Positions 29,863-41,198 of a DNA stretch of 64,000 nucleotides are shown here, in pieces. Position numbers and translations under genes: made by a program. This DNA is from Panax quinquefolius. Lineage: Eukaryota; Streptophyta; Magnoliopsida; Apiales; Araliaceae. The stretch is taken from assembly GCA_020205615.1 (NCBI GenBank), contig CM035167.1:141361255-141425254 (forward strand), written 5' to 3'. Position 1 is the stretch's first letter, and each line of letters begins with the position of its first letter. The notes under the pieces are model-generated. The model ran no database searches. It saw nothing but the letters and a program-made list of their open reading frames with translations, and had not been told where the DNA came from.

Positions 29863-30295
29863 TAACGATTATCGTCAATTATTTAAAAAATATTATTTAT
29901 TATGTTATCATTTGTAATTAATTATTATAATTTAAATATAAAGGTTAATTTTTCTATAACATTTTATCATCTATAACATTTTTCTATAAAGGTTAATTTT
30001 AAATGGCAAAAAATACTTTTTTACCTCTGTGGTTGTAGTGTTTTAAGCAATTAGCCATTGTGCTTTTAAAATATTCAATTAGCCCACTGTACTTTTTAAA
30101 AATATTCAATCAAGCCATTCCGTTCAATTTTATAGACGGACGTTAAAAAACTGGGTTGATTTTCCTACGTGACTTTTGAAAAAAAAAAAAACAAGTTATT
30201 TCCTACGTGGCAAGTCAATCAGCCAAATTCCTAATACTATTGAGCCACTGCATTTTAAAAAAAATGCAATTGGCCCATTGTGGCTTTAAAAATAT

Positions 30296-30655
30296 TTTTA
30301 TTTTCTTTCTTTTTCTTTACCTAAATATTTTTAATATGTATAATATTAATAAAAATTAATATTATAATATTTATAATATGTATGTTTTATTTTAAAAATA
30401 AAAATAAAAATACTTTTATGTTTTAAAATACTTATAAAATTTTTAAAAATAGAAATATTTTTATGTTTTATTTTCTTTCTTTTTCTTTACCTAAATATTT
30501 ATAATATGTATAATATTAATAAAAATTAATATTATAATATTTATATATATGTATGTTTTATTTTAAAAATAAAAATAAAAATACTTTCATGTTTTAAAAT
30601 ACTTATAAATTTTTTTTTTAAAATATTTATATGTTTTTTAAAAAAATATTTATAT
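30296..30655. repeat. Tandem duplication (~177 bp x 2) inside the Pack-MULE
   Basis: The block beginning TATTTTCTTTCTTTTTCTTTACC at about 30296 recurs at about 30471, each copy continuing through ATTAATATTATAATATTTATA and a TGTATGTTTTATTTTAAAAA segment. It is AT-rich and non-coding. Confidence 0.8.
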
Positions 30656-30847
30656 TTATAATAATTTTTTAATGGATTTTCTTTATAATTTTTTCTCTCA
30701 AACAAAAAAATAAAATAATAAAATCATTATGTGGTAAAAATAATAATTAAAATAATAATAAAATTAAAATAAATATTTTAATTCATTTTTTTATAATTTT
30801 TTCTTTTCCTTTTATCTTTTCCTTTCTTTTTATAATTGCTTTAGTTC

Positions 30848-31250
30848 ATGAAAAGAAGAGGGATTTTGCTGCAATGATAGATGTTAAAGCCAATGATGGA
30901 AGGAAACAGTATCTAAGGTCTGATTTAAAAGTTTATAACGATGATGAACCTTTAATGTCACACGGTTTCAGAGCTTTCGGTTTAATCCAATTCGAATCGA
31001 TGAAAATGGAGATGAAGAAAATGAAAATGGAGCGAAGGATTTGAGTGGTTTTTTCGTGAATCACGAGTCTTGGTCCAATTGAAATAAACTCTAAGAACGT
31101 TGAAGTTAGATTATTGCCGAGGCGACAACGGTTTCTATTGGTCGGAGTTATGAGACCTGTGCGATTATTTTAAAGGTGAGAGCTCCTCTGGCGCCGGAGA
31201 AGGCAACGTCTAGAACTCCGATCGATTTGGTGACTGTACTTGATGTCAGT
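30848..31250 (+). pseudogene. Captured fragment of a RING/vWA (WAV3-type) protein gene
   Basis: Three frames in succession spell conserved pieces of plant C3HC4 RING proteins with a von Willebrand A domain (the WAVY GROWTH 3 family): VYNDDEPLMS (about 30930-30960); RFQSFRFNPI and, further on, GFFVN (about 30962-31062); then EATTVSIGRSYETCAIILKV and TPIDLVTVLDVS (about 31118-31250). In intact proteins the last motif runs on into the DxSxS metal site of the vWA domain; here it stops and element sequence begins. At least two frameshifts and stops make it non-coding. The RING domain itself was not captured. Confidence 0.75.
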
Positions 31251-31619
31251 GCATGGGTCGGGTTGACCCGACTGAGGAAGATGATGAGCCACATCAGCAT
31301 TTACATGTCATTTCTTTTATTTTTATTTTACTTTTGAACTGCCATGTGTGTAATTATTTGACGCCCATCCAAGAAATTGGACGGAATAAGTTGATTGAAC
31401 ATTTTTAAAAAGTACAGTGGGCTAATTGAATATTTAAAAAATACAGTGTCTAATTGCTTAAAACACTACAACCACATTGGGTTAAAATTTCTTTTTGCCA
31501 AAATAAAATCATATATATTACAAAAACGGAGGGATTAATAAACATTTCCCAAATCAAAAATATATAGATAGACACAGAGGGAGAGGAAGGAAAGAGGTGG
31601 TGAGGCAAATCGGAATCCA

Positions 31620-34420
31620 ATGGTTACACCACCACCACCCCAGGCGGCGCCAAAGCAATCGGTCGCTTTACGCTACAAATTCGTTTGGCGTCTTCTGATC
31701 ATTTCTAACCTCGCTCTCGGAGGTCTATTCTCTCCCTCTCTATCTGTATATAGTATTACATATATAAACTAATGAATTTGGATTAATGGAAGCGCTAGGT
31801 TTTTCAATTAAATGCCCATAATGCACATTTATTGCCTAATGAGATCAGGTGTTATGTATAGCATATATATCTGATTTTTTTACCTATTATATCATTTACT
31901 TGTTCTTTTTTATTGTTAATTTTAAGTCTAATTGCTGATATGTGTAATATCCGGTTTAAAAAAAAAATAAAAGATAATATAAATAGATAAATAGAAGTGT
32001 AACTAATAATTATTTATACATATCTAAAACCTATTAGGATAAGTCAGTTAGACTGTAACAAACTTTTAATTTTAAAATGACTCTTTTACTTAATAACCTA
32101 TTTTTCAAAGGAATTACATATATTTAAACAACTAGAAAGAAAGAAAAGAACGTAAAAAAACTATTTGGCTTGGAGTACTGCAGAACAGAGAAGAAAAGAA
32201 GAAAACTCAAAGAATTAGTTCACTTTTAATTTCGTGTTTCGCAATATCAAGTAAGTGGTTTTCCGAACTATTTAGTGTTTTTAAGATTATCGTTACTTTT
32301 AAGTATGTCTTATTAATTATTCGGATACCTAAATATACAGTTTCAAAATTCGTTATTTTTTATTTAAGGCTTCCATTTAAATTAAATTGTTATGTTCTTT
32401 TATTTCAAAATTCGGATCAAGTATTTATTTTCGAATTGTGAATGAGATTATATGATTTTGAACTGTGAAAAAGTATCGTTTATATTATCGATAATATTGA
32501 GAAAAGTTTTTGAAATCTTCAGTCTGATTATGTATAGAACCCGTTATTGATTATGTTTAGTTCCGGAGCTAATATAGAACCTACTAAGGCGCACACCTTT
32601 TAGATGCCCTTCGGGGAGCGTGCATTTTTATAGATACCTTAGTAGGGTGCGTATCATAACGTTATCGAACTTTTGGGTCGTGTTACAGGGCTATTGTAAC
32701 CTTAGTCGCTAAGGCTGTGGATTAAAAGAGATATAATATACATTGAAATTATTTTTGAATTGTTTTAGTTTTAAAAAGTTTTTGTACTATTGTTATTGAA
32801 AAAAAAAAGTTATTTCGAAAAAGTATTTTGCAAATTGTACTTGATTCGGCTAGATAGAGAGGATTGCTACTTGTTAGGCTTCATCGCTCACCCCCTTACA
32901 GATTTTTACAGTGTCCCATCGTGAAAGTGAATTTGATACGCTTGAATAGGCGCAATTTATTTTAGATGTTATTCTTTTGTTGAAATTTTGATAAAACTCT
33001 TAGTTTGAAGAGTTTCCATTATTTGAATGTGGTATTTTTAGTTTTTTTGGATTGATTTAAAGATATTTTTGATAAATTAATGTTAGTTATTTTATTTGGG
33101 CTCTAGCGTTATTGTCTTTGCGAGCCTATGGGCTTCCGTGTATTATTTATATCGGGTTCGGGGTGTTACAGTTAGAAACATTGTGGAGGTGGGATTTTCT
33201 ATTTGTAATTTTATTTGAAGGAGGTATTTCATTAGATGGATCATCTTGATTTAAATCGTTTTATAGCTTGTGATCTTTGTTAGGGTTTTGAACCCCTAAA
33301 TGTTAAAATTGCTGATAATTTCCAAGGGGTAATAGCCACTTAAGTTACTAATATCAGAGGGATGGTTTGATGTTTCGTGGCCAAAATTCCCTTCTCATGA
33401 ATAGTTTTTTCTTTTGATATCTTATTTTGGCCCCCAGGATTGGGATTGAAACCTGCAGCCTCCATCATCTTTTGCAGCTTGAACTTCTTCTCAAGAAGCA
33501 ATTTACTTTCGGGTTTTGTGCTTGAAATGGGGTTCCCTTAGAACATAGTTGAGCTCTTTCCGGTGGCCTCCTCGACTCTCCACATGTGGAAACACATGCC
33601 CTCCCTCCTCTTTGATAAAACATTCACAAGGTATTAACATCAAAGATTTTCAGATATACGTACTCATGAAAACAATATTAACTATGTATCGACATCTAAG
33701 ATTTTCAGATATTAAATATACAAATTCATGAAACAAGTAATTATTCACTATGTCAATTCATCTAAAATTTTTAGATATTACTAATCAAAAAATAAATAAA
33801 TATTTAGATATCAGATCCCCAAATCATGAAAACAGCTTATCGGTTTCTTTTTAAAATAAAAATAAACAAATATGTGATCACTACATATTAAAATTATTAC
33901 TTAACGGGTCAGCTCTTCTCCTCCTCGTTATGATTGGCATCATCTGGTTGAAAGAGCCTAATCCATATTAAGGACAACTTTTCTATTAAAAAGAAAAGAT
34001 ATGTTGTCCTGGATACATAGAGAAACATGTTATTTTCCTTTATTAGGAATCCAATTTTGTGTTGGAGTTGTAGAAGACTCAGATTTTTGAAGTTTTGAGT
34101 TTTAACTGTGAATCTGTGATAGAAAAGTTGACTGCGCTTCATCCTATATTATGGCTTTACCAACCTTCATTTGTTGTTTTGCAGCAGGCAATGAGGATGC
34201 TATTGCTAAAGCTGCAGCCAAAGCTCGGTCTGCTCCTATTACAAATATTACTTCAGTTTCTAACGACTCCGGAGACCAATGTGAAGCCTGTGAAGGTGCA
34301 CCCGTCCATTCCTGAAAATCAGCAGCATGAACTTTTCAAGTGATGCTGGAAGGAAAAGAAAATTAACCCCCAAGGTTCCTAGATAGAAGAAGCAAATAGA
34401 TATACAGAAGGCTACATTTT
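31620..34420 (+). pseudogene. Broken gene for a small N-terminally anchored membrane protein
   Basis: A likely first exon (31620-31722) starts MVTPPPPQAAPKQSV and runs into the membrane segment RYKFVWRLLIISNLALG, ending at a GT donor in phase 1. From about 34188 a second stretch gives AIAKAAAKARSAPITN in one frame, then PETNVKPVKVHPSIPENQQ and HELFK in another, then MLEG in a third. Those words match the C-terminal half of a small uncharacterised plant membrane protein family whose members continue ELFKWMLEEK. At least two frameshifts and a TGA at 34341-34343 break it, and the exon after the membrane segment was not found. It may be a pseudogene or may suffer consensus errors. The function of the family is not known to me. 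Confidence 0.5.
31943..33170 (+). mobile_element. Solo gypsy LTR in the intron
   Basis: Begins TGTAATATCCGG and ends GGGGTGTTACA, matching TG...CA LTR ends of plant chromoviruses, with no internal coding sequence or partner LTR next to it. A second copy in opposite orientation lies at 60745-62278; shared words include GGCTGTGGATTAAAAGAGAT and CCTACTAAGGCGCACACC. No matching 5-bp target duplication is visible. Confidence 0.75.
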
Positions 34421-35848
34421 GATACAATTAATTTGTGCATATATCAATCCCTAGATTTTGATCCTATTATCTGTTGACAAAGTTTGTTACTTGGAAAAGA
34501 TTACTTGATGGATGCGTTCGGTTCAACAAGTGGTGCCCTTCGAGGTCTCAGCTTATGCACATATCAATGGCATGGATAACCTTACTAAAGGTTTGAATTT
34601 GAACACACGTCAGCAGCTGATTTGTACAATTATAACTGATATACGATTGTATTTGATTCATATTTGGAAATAGTTCTTCCAAAGAGAAAATGTCATCGTG
34701 TATATTAATGGGATTCTATATTGTGCAAATTGATGAAATTGCTTTCTTCTTAAAAAATCTTAATCTTGCTGCATTTTGAAGCTCCTATAATGGCCAAGAT
34801 GCATGTGTACAAAAATCGGTTGAGTGGAAGTGGTAATTCAAGTTTTTAAGGCCTTCCTCTGGAGCACTTGGTTAGATTTCATGTATGGGATAATATCATT
34901 GTAATGGGAGTCTGGCAGGATGATTATATTGTTTTAAAAACAAAGTTGTTAAGATATTGAAATTGTGAGTTTCATCTGAAAAATTGCTTACTTTTCTCAT
35001 TGTATTTTGGGGTTCTCCAAGCTTATATTTAAAGTGGAGCACAAATGGTTTAAGTAAAAGGCATGTAACATGTTTTTTCAAAGATTAATATTTTGTCTGT
35101 TTGGTGCATAGCATGCTATAAAACTATAGAAGTGTCTGGTCTCCCCACCTTTTGTCCTCCCTCCTGTTTGTTACAATTGTAAAACTAGCAAGGTTTTCGT
35201 GCACCGTGCGTCCCACAAGCTAGCAACCTTAGCCGTTATTTGGTCGATGTCCAATTGTTTAGGAACCTGTCCATTTATGCATTAATTGGAGCCCTCCTAC
35301 AAATTTCCTGAATTCATGAGGTTAAATATTCATGTCCTAGTAGATGAAGAGTGGTTGAAACAATGAAGCATGGTAATGGCGTTTGCAGTGCACAGTTATG
35401 CTCTAAGTCGTTGTTTCAATAAGGAACCAAAACCAAGAAAAGATGGGCTAAATGAACAAGAAGCACCAATTAAGCTGAACTTTGTTCTTATTCTTGGCTG
35501 TATAATTTTCCATTTTGGGTTAATTTTCTTGACTTTAAAGTAATAATTTCAAGATTCAGGAGTGAGACAAAAGGAGAGATTTGGTTTTCAAGAATTAGAG
35601 GTGGTTAACAAATACTTTGCAGATTAATGGACCCCACCTTGCATACTGGCCTTTCCCTTTCTCTCCCTCTTGTCCAACCGCATCCACACTCTTTCATCCA
35701 ATCCTAATTTCCCATTTCTCCCAAGCAAAATCCACAATAGGCAGACTACAGACTACAGACTAGAGAAACTTAACTCCCTGAATCAAATTATTACTTGCTT
35801 GGCTGTTCTCTTTTGTATTCCCTGCTTTGGGCTAAAGCTCCATATCCA
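34421..35848. other. Intergenic region
   Basis: No coding or repeat feature is recognised. The upstream part is probably the 3' trailer of the broken membrane-protein gene. From about 35640 it becomes CT-rich, as expected for the 5' UTR of the next gene. Confidence 0.5.
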
Positions 35849-38800
35849 ATGCCAGGAACCATTCAGGTTTCAGGTACAGAAAGCTTTCCTCCATTCTTTA
35901 ACAGTACTTTAATTTTTTCTTTTTAACTATAGCTCAATTGTATCACTACAGTCTTGGATTTCAAGGGACTTGCATCACCATCACCCCCTTCATCATTTTT
36001 TATAAAGGGTAAGCAGTAAATCACCTCCCTCTGTCTCTGTCTCTGTCTCTGTCGATGTGTAGTGAAATAGTGTTTACCGTAATCCTTTATAATGTAAATG
36101 CAGTTTCAATGGGGAAAATTGAGTACCAAACATGGGACAAGGGGGATTTCTCTTTGTAAGTTTCTGAATTACTTTTAAACTCTATTTGCATAGCATTCCC
36201 CATTTTGTGCTTGCAGTGCTGAATTTTGTTATAACTTGCTAACAATGTTGTTGATTTAGTACAGTCCATTAACGACCTTGCGCGATAATTTGATTATTAC
36301 CCTTCAAGATGCTGAGGGGAATGAAATATCACATATAGGTTGATCATTTTCCCCTCCTTGCCTTCTCTTCTTATCCTCTTCTCTCTCAGCTAATTTTATG
36401 GCATGTACATATGTTTCCTTCTTAAAAGTAGGCTGATTGGAGTGATTTTGTTCTGGGGCAGGTGTTCAGTCCATGTCAATTGTCGAAAAGGGTATTTGGG
36501 ATGACTTATTTCCCCTTGAAGGAGGTGGGCATGTGCATATGAAGCTGCAATTCATTCTCAATGAAGACGAGAGCAACCGAATACGTGGTGTGGTACCATA
36601 TATATATATATATATATATTACTTTCTTATTCTTCCATTTATTTCATGCCCACCCTGAGAATCATACTTAGATGGGTCCTATGTTTCGGAGGCTATTGAG
36701 CAATTCTTATGGAAAAGTTCAAAAGTGTTTTCTGAATAGGAATTCTCTCTCAAATTAAAAACTTAGTTTATATAGTTAGTTGCTTTGCCATGAATTTTGT
36801 TGCCACAAAAAGTAGGAAATTACAAATCAAGGTGCGAACCAAAAAACAGACACAAATCAACTACTATAGCTCAAGGATGTGTTTAAGAAAAATATACTTA
36901 AAACCATCATCTTTGTGAGCAACTTTAGCCACTAAAGGAAGAGCTGCTCGAGTCCCAAAGGTGCTAATATTATCTAGTAAATTCCCTTATGCAGCAAGTC
37001 TATTTGTCTGTGTTTCCTTGTCTGAAAGCATGTTGAACAACAGCTTGCTTAGGGATGAGAGTGATGCACTTCCTAATTAGTCCAGTTGGGAGAATAGAGA
37101 TGCTTTATCGATTGAATCAGCGCCATGGATTCCGTGTAAAACTAATTAATTCAGTTTAAATTGGAACATATTTACATTAATGTACTTGTAATGTACATCT
37201 TTGTTGGTGCCATATTATTCAAACTTGCCTATCATTTTTCCTGTAGAGAGAATCAGCATTGAAGAAGCAAGGGGAGGTTCTCAATTACAATCTTAGATAT
37301 TCAAAAGAGACTATTGGTGTTTGTAATTCTGTTGCATCATCTGCTCCCGTCTACCACGAGGTCTCAGGTTTGATCTTGATTGATGTAATAGAAATTAAAA
37401 AGTGAATTGATAGATGAAAAGTTAGCTGAAATTATCAAATCCGCGTGATGGAGGTGCAGCCAAGCAAGCTGGTCCATTATCAAATCCTGATACTTCCTCC
37501 TCCAAGGATTCACAATCTAACAATGGGAAAGAAGAAGAAACCATACGGAAGGAAATAACCCCAGTTAAGGATTAATCATATTGCCTCATAAAAGTTTATT
37601 GTTCATCTAAAAGAAAGATTTAATGTATAGTGAAATAATTTTAGCATTAAATCCCTTGTTTTAGAATGCTACAGATAGACGTGAAGAGTTCATCTGAAAC
37701 TACATCTTCAGGGGTTGAAGTTCATCATATGTCATTAGTAGGGAATATTGAGACTCGGTTAATGCATGCTGATGTTCCAGCGTCACCCATTTTTTCACAT
37801 GATGATTCATCTATGTCAGGAGGCTCAAGACCAGTTTTTGCTGTGAAGAATAAACCAGTTCTATTTAACCTGGAGGATAATCCAATTAATGACCAAGAGA
37901 AGCAGGGTCCACTAAGAAAACCGCCTAGCAGTGTAAGGAAAATGTTTAGTGCCTTTGAAACTAGTTTAGTGCAGGTATTTCTTATGAAAGCTTTTGGGGT
38001 ATTTCTCATGTAGTTTTCAAGTTAAATAGTACTTGTTTTTCCATTATATGAGATGCAAATATATGGAATCAAAGCAGGAAAGGAAGCCTCCTATTATACA
38101 AGTAGCAGCAAAATCTCAATCAAATAGAGCTGGAAAGGAAGGTCCATTAAAGGATCAGGACTCGAGTCATTTTACTAAAGAAGCAGAATCAATTTCTGGA
38201 AGGCTGAGAAATCCAACAGAGTTGAGTTCAGGGAGGCTCGAGAATCCAGTAGAGTCTAGTTCAGGGAGGCTTGAGAATCCTGTAGAGTCTAGTTCAAGGA
38301 GGCTTGAGAATCCAGCAGAGTCAAGTTTAATGATGTTCGGGGATTCAGTAGAATCAAGTACAGTAGCTCCCAAGAATCCAGCAGACTCAAGTTCAGGAAG
38401 GATAAGACTCAGAAATCCTTTCCTTACAGAGAAGTCGCCAGATAGGATGATTACAGGAGAGCATATTAGTATTAATAAAGAGTTTGGTGGTATTAAACCA
38501 ACTCCGGCCACTAGGCAGTTGATGAAATCAAGTAATTCACAAGTCCTACCAGAAAAGGCAGATGCAAGTATCAGGAGTGTAATAATGTCAGATCACAAAG
38601 AAATGAAAAGAGGAAAGCTTGCGGGTTTTCATGAAGATTTCGGTGATTATAAACCGTCTCAGGTCACTATGCAGGTGATAAAGTCGAATGCATCAAAGGT
38701 CCAATCAAAAGAAGCAGATGCCAGTATCAAGAGTGAATTGAAATCAGATCATAAAGAGATGAAAAAAGAATGGGACAATTCATCTGAAGATATGACGAGA

Positions 38801-40153
38801 TCATCCACTTCAAAAACAGCAACAGTTTTGGGACAAAAGGAGTAGGAAACTTCAGGTGGACTCCAACCTTCTCATTTTGATGCTGAGCAGAAGGATTCCG
38901 GTGGCCCTTCAGGTATTGAAGGAGGAGGAGAGGAAACTAGCTCAAACAATTCAAGTGAGAGTCTAGTGGCTTCAAACAATAAACTGAATTCAATACATGA
39001 AGATGAGCAGTATCACCATGAAAGTTCTGGTGTATGGATATTCCCAGATGACACAAGACATTTGTGTATAACAACTGGAATTAGTGAGGTAATGAAGTTA
39101 CACGATGGCTGCCATGCTGAAGGAAAGAAGAGTTTTTCCGTACCAGAGAAGCTGGAGAAGGTAACATTATATCCTTTCTGACTTACTTGGCTTCTGAATA
39201 CATTCTTTAGGATCTACATATGTGCAAATTGCAAAGATAATTTGGTTTTTGTTTTAGGCTCTTCTTTGTCCTTGTCATCATGCATCAACATTGATGATTG
39301 GAGCTTTAATCCCTAATAAATGCAGCTTGTGATTATTCTTTCTTCTTTCTCTCTTTTTTTTAAAAAAAAAAAATAAAATATTTGATCGTTGTTTACTTTA
39401 ATAGCAATAATCCTAAACTATCAGTTTAGATGCAATTATAGCATTTGCCACTTTGATACAGCGACCTTGAAAATATAATAGACTGCTACATGATTATGAA
39501 TATTGTCTGGTAGGATATATTAAGTATAAAGTTCAGGTTTATCATAGCTAGAGAGGGTATCAAAGTGATTATATGTCGATTTCAGCAGGAAGTGCAGTGT
39601 GGATTAGATGGTGAGATGATGAAAAGTGAGAATAATTCACAGAAAGTGAGGAAATCAAAGCCCGAGAGCTCAACAGATGATGCATTTACTGGAGCAGTTA
39701 AACAGGTAAACTTTATACAATAATTTTGAGTTCATTTCTTATCCATTAAGTTAAAAAAATGCATACTTGTGAACATATGTTTACATTATCCATGAAAAAA
39801 TTTGTTTATCCTGAAACATTTAACTCTATTACTATTATTTTTCTTCTCAGGCAATAAAAATTGCAATCATCATAGGTTTTGGAGCACTTATTCTTTTTAC
39901 TAGACGAAGGGAACCCAGGTATGCATTCAGAGGAACAAATCAAATGGCATAACTATATCTTTTTTTCATATTAGAAAAGGCATCCCCATTTCAGTGCTTC
40001 CTAACTATCTAAAAAAACTCATTTTACAGGCAACAGCAGCCTTCTGTTTCTTATAAACTTTTCTTCTCTAACAGGAAAAACAGAAGAAAAGCAAATGATC
40101 CTTTCTTCACCAAATCACATTACATACACCTTCAAACATCAATGGAGGAATGA
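35849..40153 (+). CDS. C2-like N-terminal, tail-anchored membrane protein with an internal stop
   Basis: Twelve exons join in frame: 35849-35873, 35952-36008, 36104-36155, 36265-36338, 36462-36587, 37251-37367, 37460-37563, 37675-37974, 38078-39160, 39586-39705, 39851-39918 and 40030-40153. They give 749 codons plus stop. Residues 1-110 form a C2-like fold (MPGTIQVSVLDFKGLASP, KIEYQTWDKGDFSF, LQDAEGNEIS, PLEGGGHVHMKLQF). The long ninth exon is Ser/Lys/Glu-rich, with 11-13-residue repeats (SSGRLENPVES) at 38216-38410. A conserved WIFPDDTRHLCITTG follows at 39036-39080. A single membrane segment IKIAIIIGFGALILF sits near residues 688-702, followed by a basic tail. One TAG at 38843-38845 interrupts exon 9 at codon 541; the same frame continues openly for 105 codons to the donor. 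The gene is therefore truncated, a null allele, or misread at one base. Its biochemical role is unknown. Confidence 0.75.
38216..38410 (+). repeat. Intra-exonic repeats encoding SSGRLENPxES
   Basis: Five or six units of about 33 bp contain AGTTCAGGGAGGCT and GAGAATCCAG. They encode a serine/glutamate-rich linker in exon 9 of the C2-like protein and would be prone to copy-number change. Confidence 0.8.
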
Positions 40154-41198
40154 GCACACTCGGGTCGGGCCAAGTTGTTGATCTACCTACCTACCTACCT
40201 ACTACTTTTGCTAGAGCAATCTGCATTTTATCATTTGCTTCGCATTGTTTTCTGTCAATAAATGTGGCTTATAGCCAGCCCTCTACAGATCATGGAACTT
40301 CTTCAACTGTGGTTGCTCTTGCTCACTAGCTCACTTCATTATAACAATGACCCAAACCAAAATGAGCTGATACCTGATCACAACTTCTAACTAAACAGAA
40401 CTAATAATGGAAACTGCAAAATGGTCCTTAAGTTATTCATACTTTATCAATTTGGTCCCTAAAATAAAGCCACTTTTTTATTTCTGGAAACAATAAGTAT
40501 ATGCACACAGAAAAATTCGACAAGAAAATTAGACCGGAAGAACAAAATGAATTTGTTCTCGCGAACAAATAGATTGTATTATCCATTTATTCGTGAAAAC
40601 AAATTCATTTTGTTCTTCCGGTTCAATTTTTCTATCCGCGTAAAAGTACTCTTTTGAAAACGAGAGCACAACAAATTGTAAGAACTCAGAAGTCTTATAC
40701 TTCATATATACATACATAGTCGCATATATGTACAAATAAGGAAGAATTATAGCATAAGTTAAGCACAACTAAAAAAAATATTTCCTTCCACAAGTTAATT
40801 TTTATTAAGAAATAATTCTAAACGTGACGAGTTTTTCAACTTTTGATTCAATGTTTCATATTTTCATGCCAAAAAATTCAGAGTAATTGAATCTTTTAAA
40901 ATATAAAATGGTCAATTAGAACTTATTTGGTAACTAATGACACGTGACATTATATTTTTTTGACCGAATTGATAAATAATGGATATTTAGGGGGCTATTT
41001 TGTCTTTTTACCAAAACCAACAAGGCCTGGTAACTAACTTGGGCTCAGATTAATCCAACCCAATTAATTGGGTCCAAAGCTCTCTACTCAAACGAAGAAC
41101 CGGGCAGAATAAAACCCTAGACCTCAGAAGTCAGAACCCTGTCATCATTTTACCTCTGGAATCTTTCTTCATCTTCAATCTCTCTCGTTCCCTTAAAA
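40154..41198. other. Intergenic region between the C2-like gene and GRWD1
   Basis: It contains a long hairpin (listed separately) and AT-rich sequence. The last ~100 bp before the GRWD1 start (TAAAACCCTAGACC, CTTCATCTTCAATCTC) looks like a plant 5' UTR; the AAACCCTA word is common in promoters of ribosome-biogenesis genes (telo-box). Confidence 0.5.
40518..40638. repeat. Long near-perfect hairpin
   Basis: The left arm CCGGAAGAACAAAATGAATT (from 40534) and what follows it, to about 40570, pairs with the right arm AATTCATTTTGTTCTTCCGG (40602-40621) and the bases before it. Weaker pairing extends outward to both ends, and the loop is about 14 bases. It could be a small foldback transposon or a young inverted-repeat RNA locus. 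No target duplication is clear. Confidence 0.7.

Larger units (their letters stand above)
30005..31499. mobile_element. Pack-MULE-like element with ~130-bp inverted ends
   Basis: The left end (30005-about 30150) and the right end (about 31365-31499) are inverted copies of each other, starting GGCAAAAA. Both contain GTGGTTGTAGTGTTTTAAGC, then ATTCAATTAGCCCACTGTAC and TTTTTAAAAAT. TIRs this long are typical of Mutator-like elements. No transposase is present. The interior carries an AT-rich duplicated block and a captured gene piece. A clean 9-bp target duplication is not visible. Confidence 0.75.

Noticed and set aside
32850..33000. Possible tRNA or small RNA gene in the solo LTR
   Set aside because: No cloverleaf or A/B boxes; the sequence recurs in the other LTR copy at about 60990-61110.
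33390..33530. Possible minus-strand exon with KLQKMMEAAGFNPNPGG
   Set aside because: No splice sites or neighbouring exons support it and I do not recognise the family.
38167..38511. 114-aa minus-strand ORF with LPELDSTGFSS repeats
   Set aside because: Antisense of the repeat region in exon 9 of the C2-like gene.
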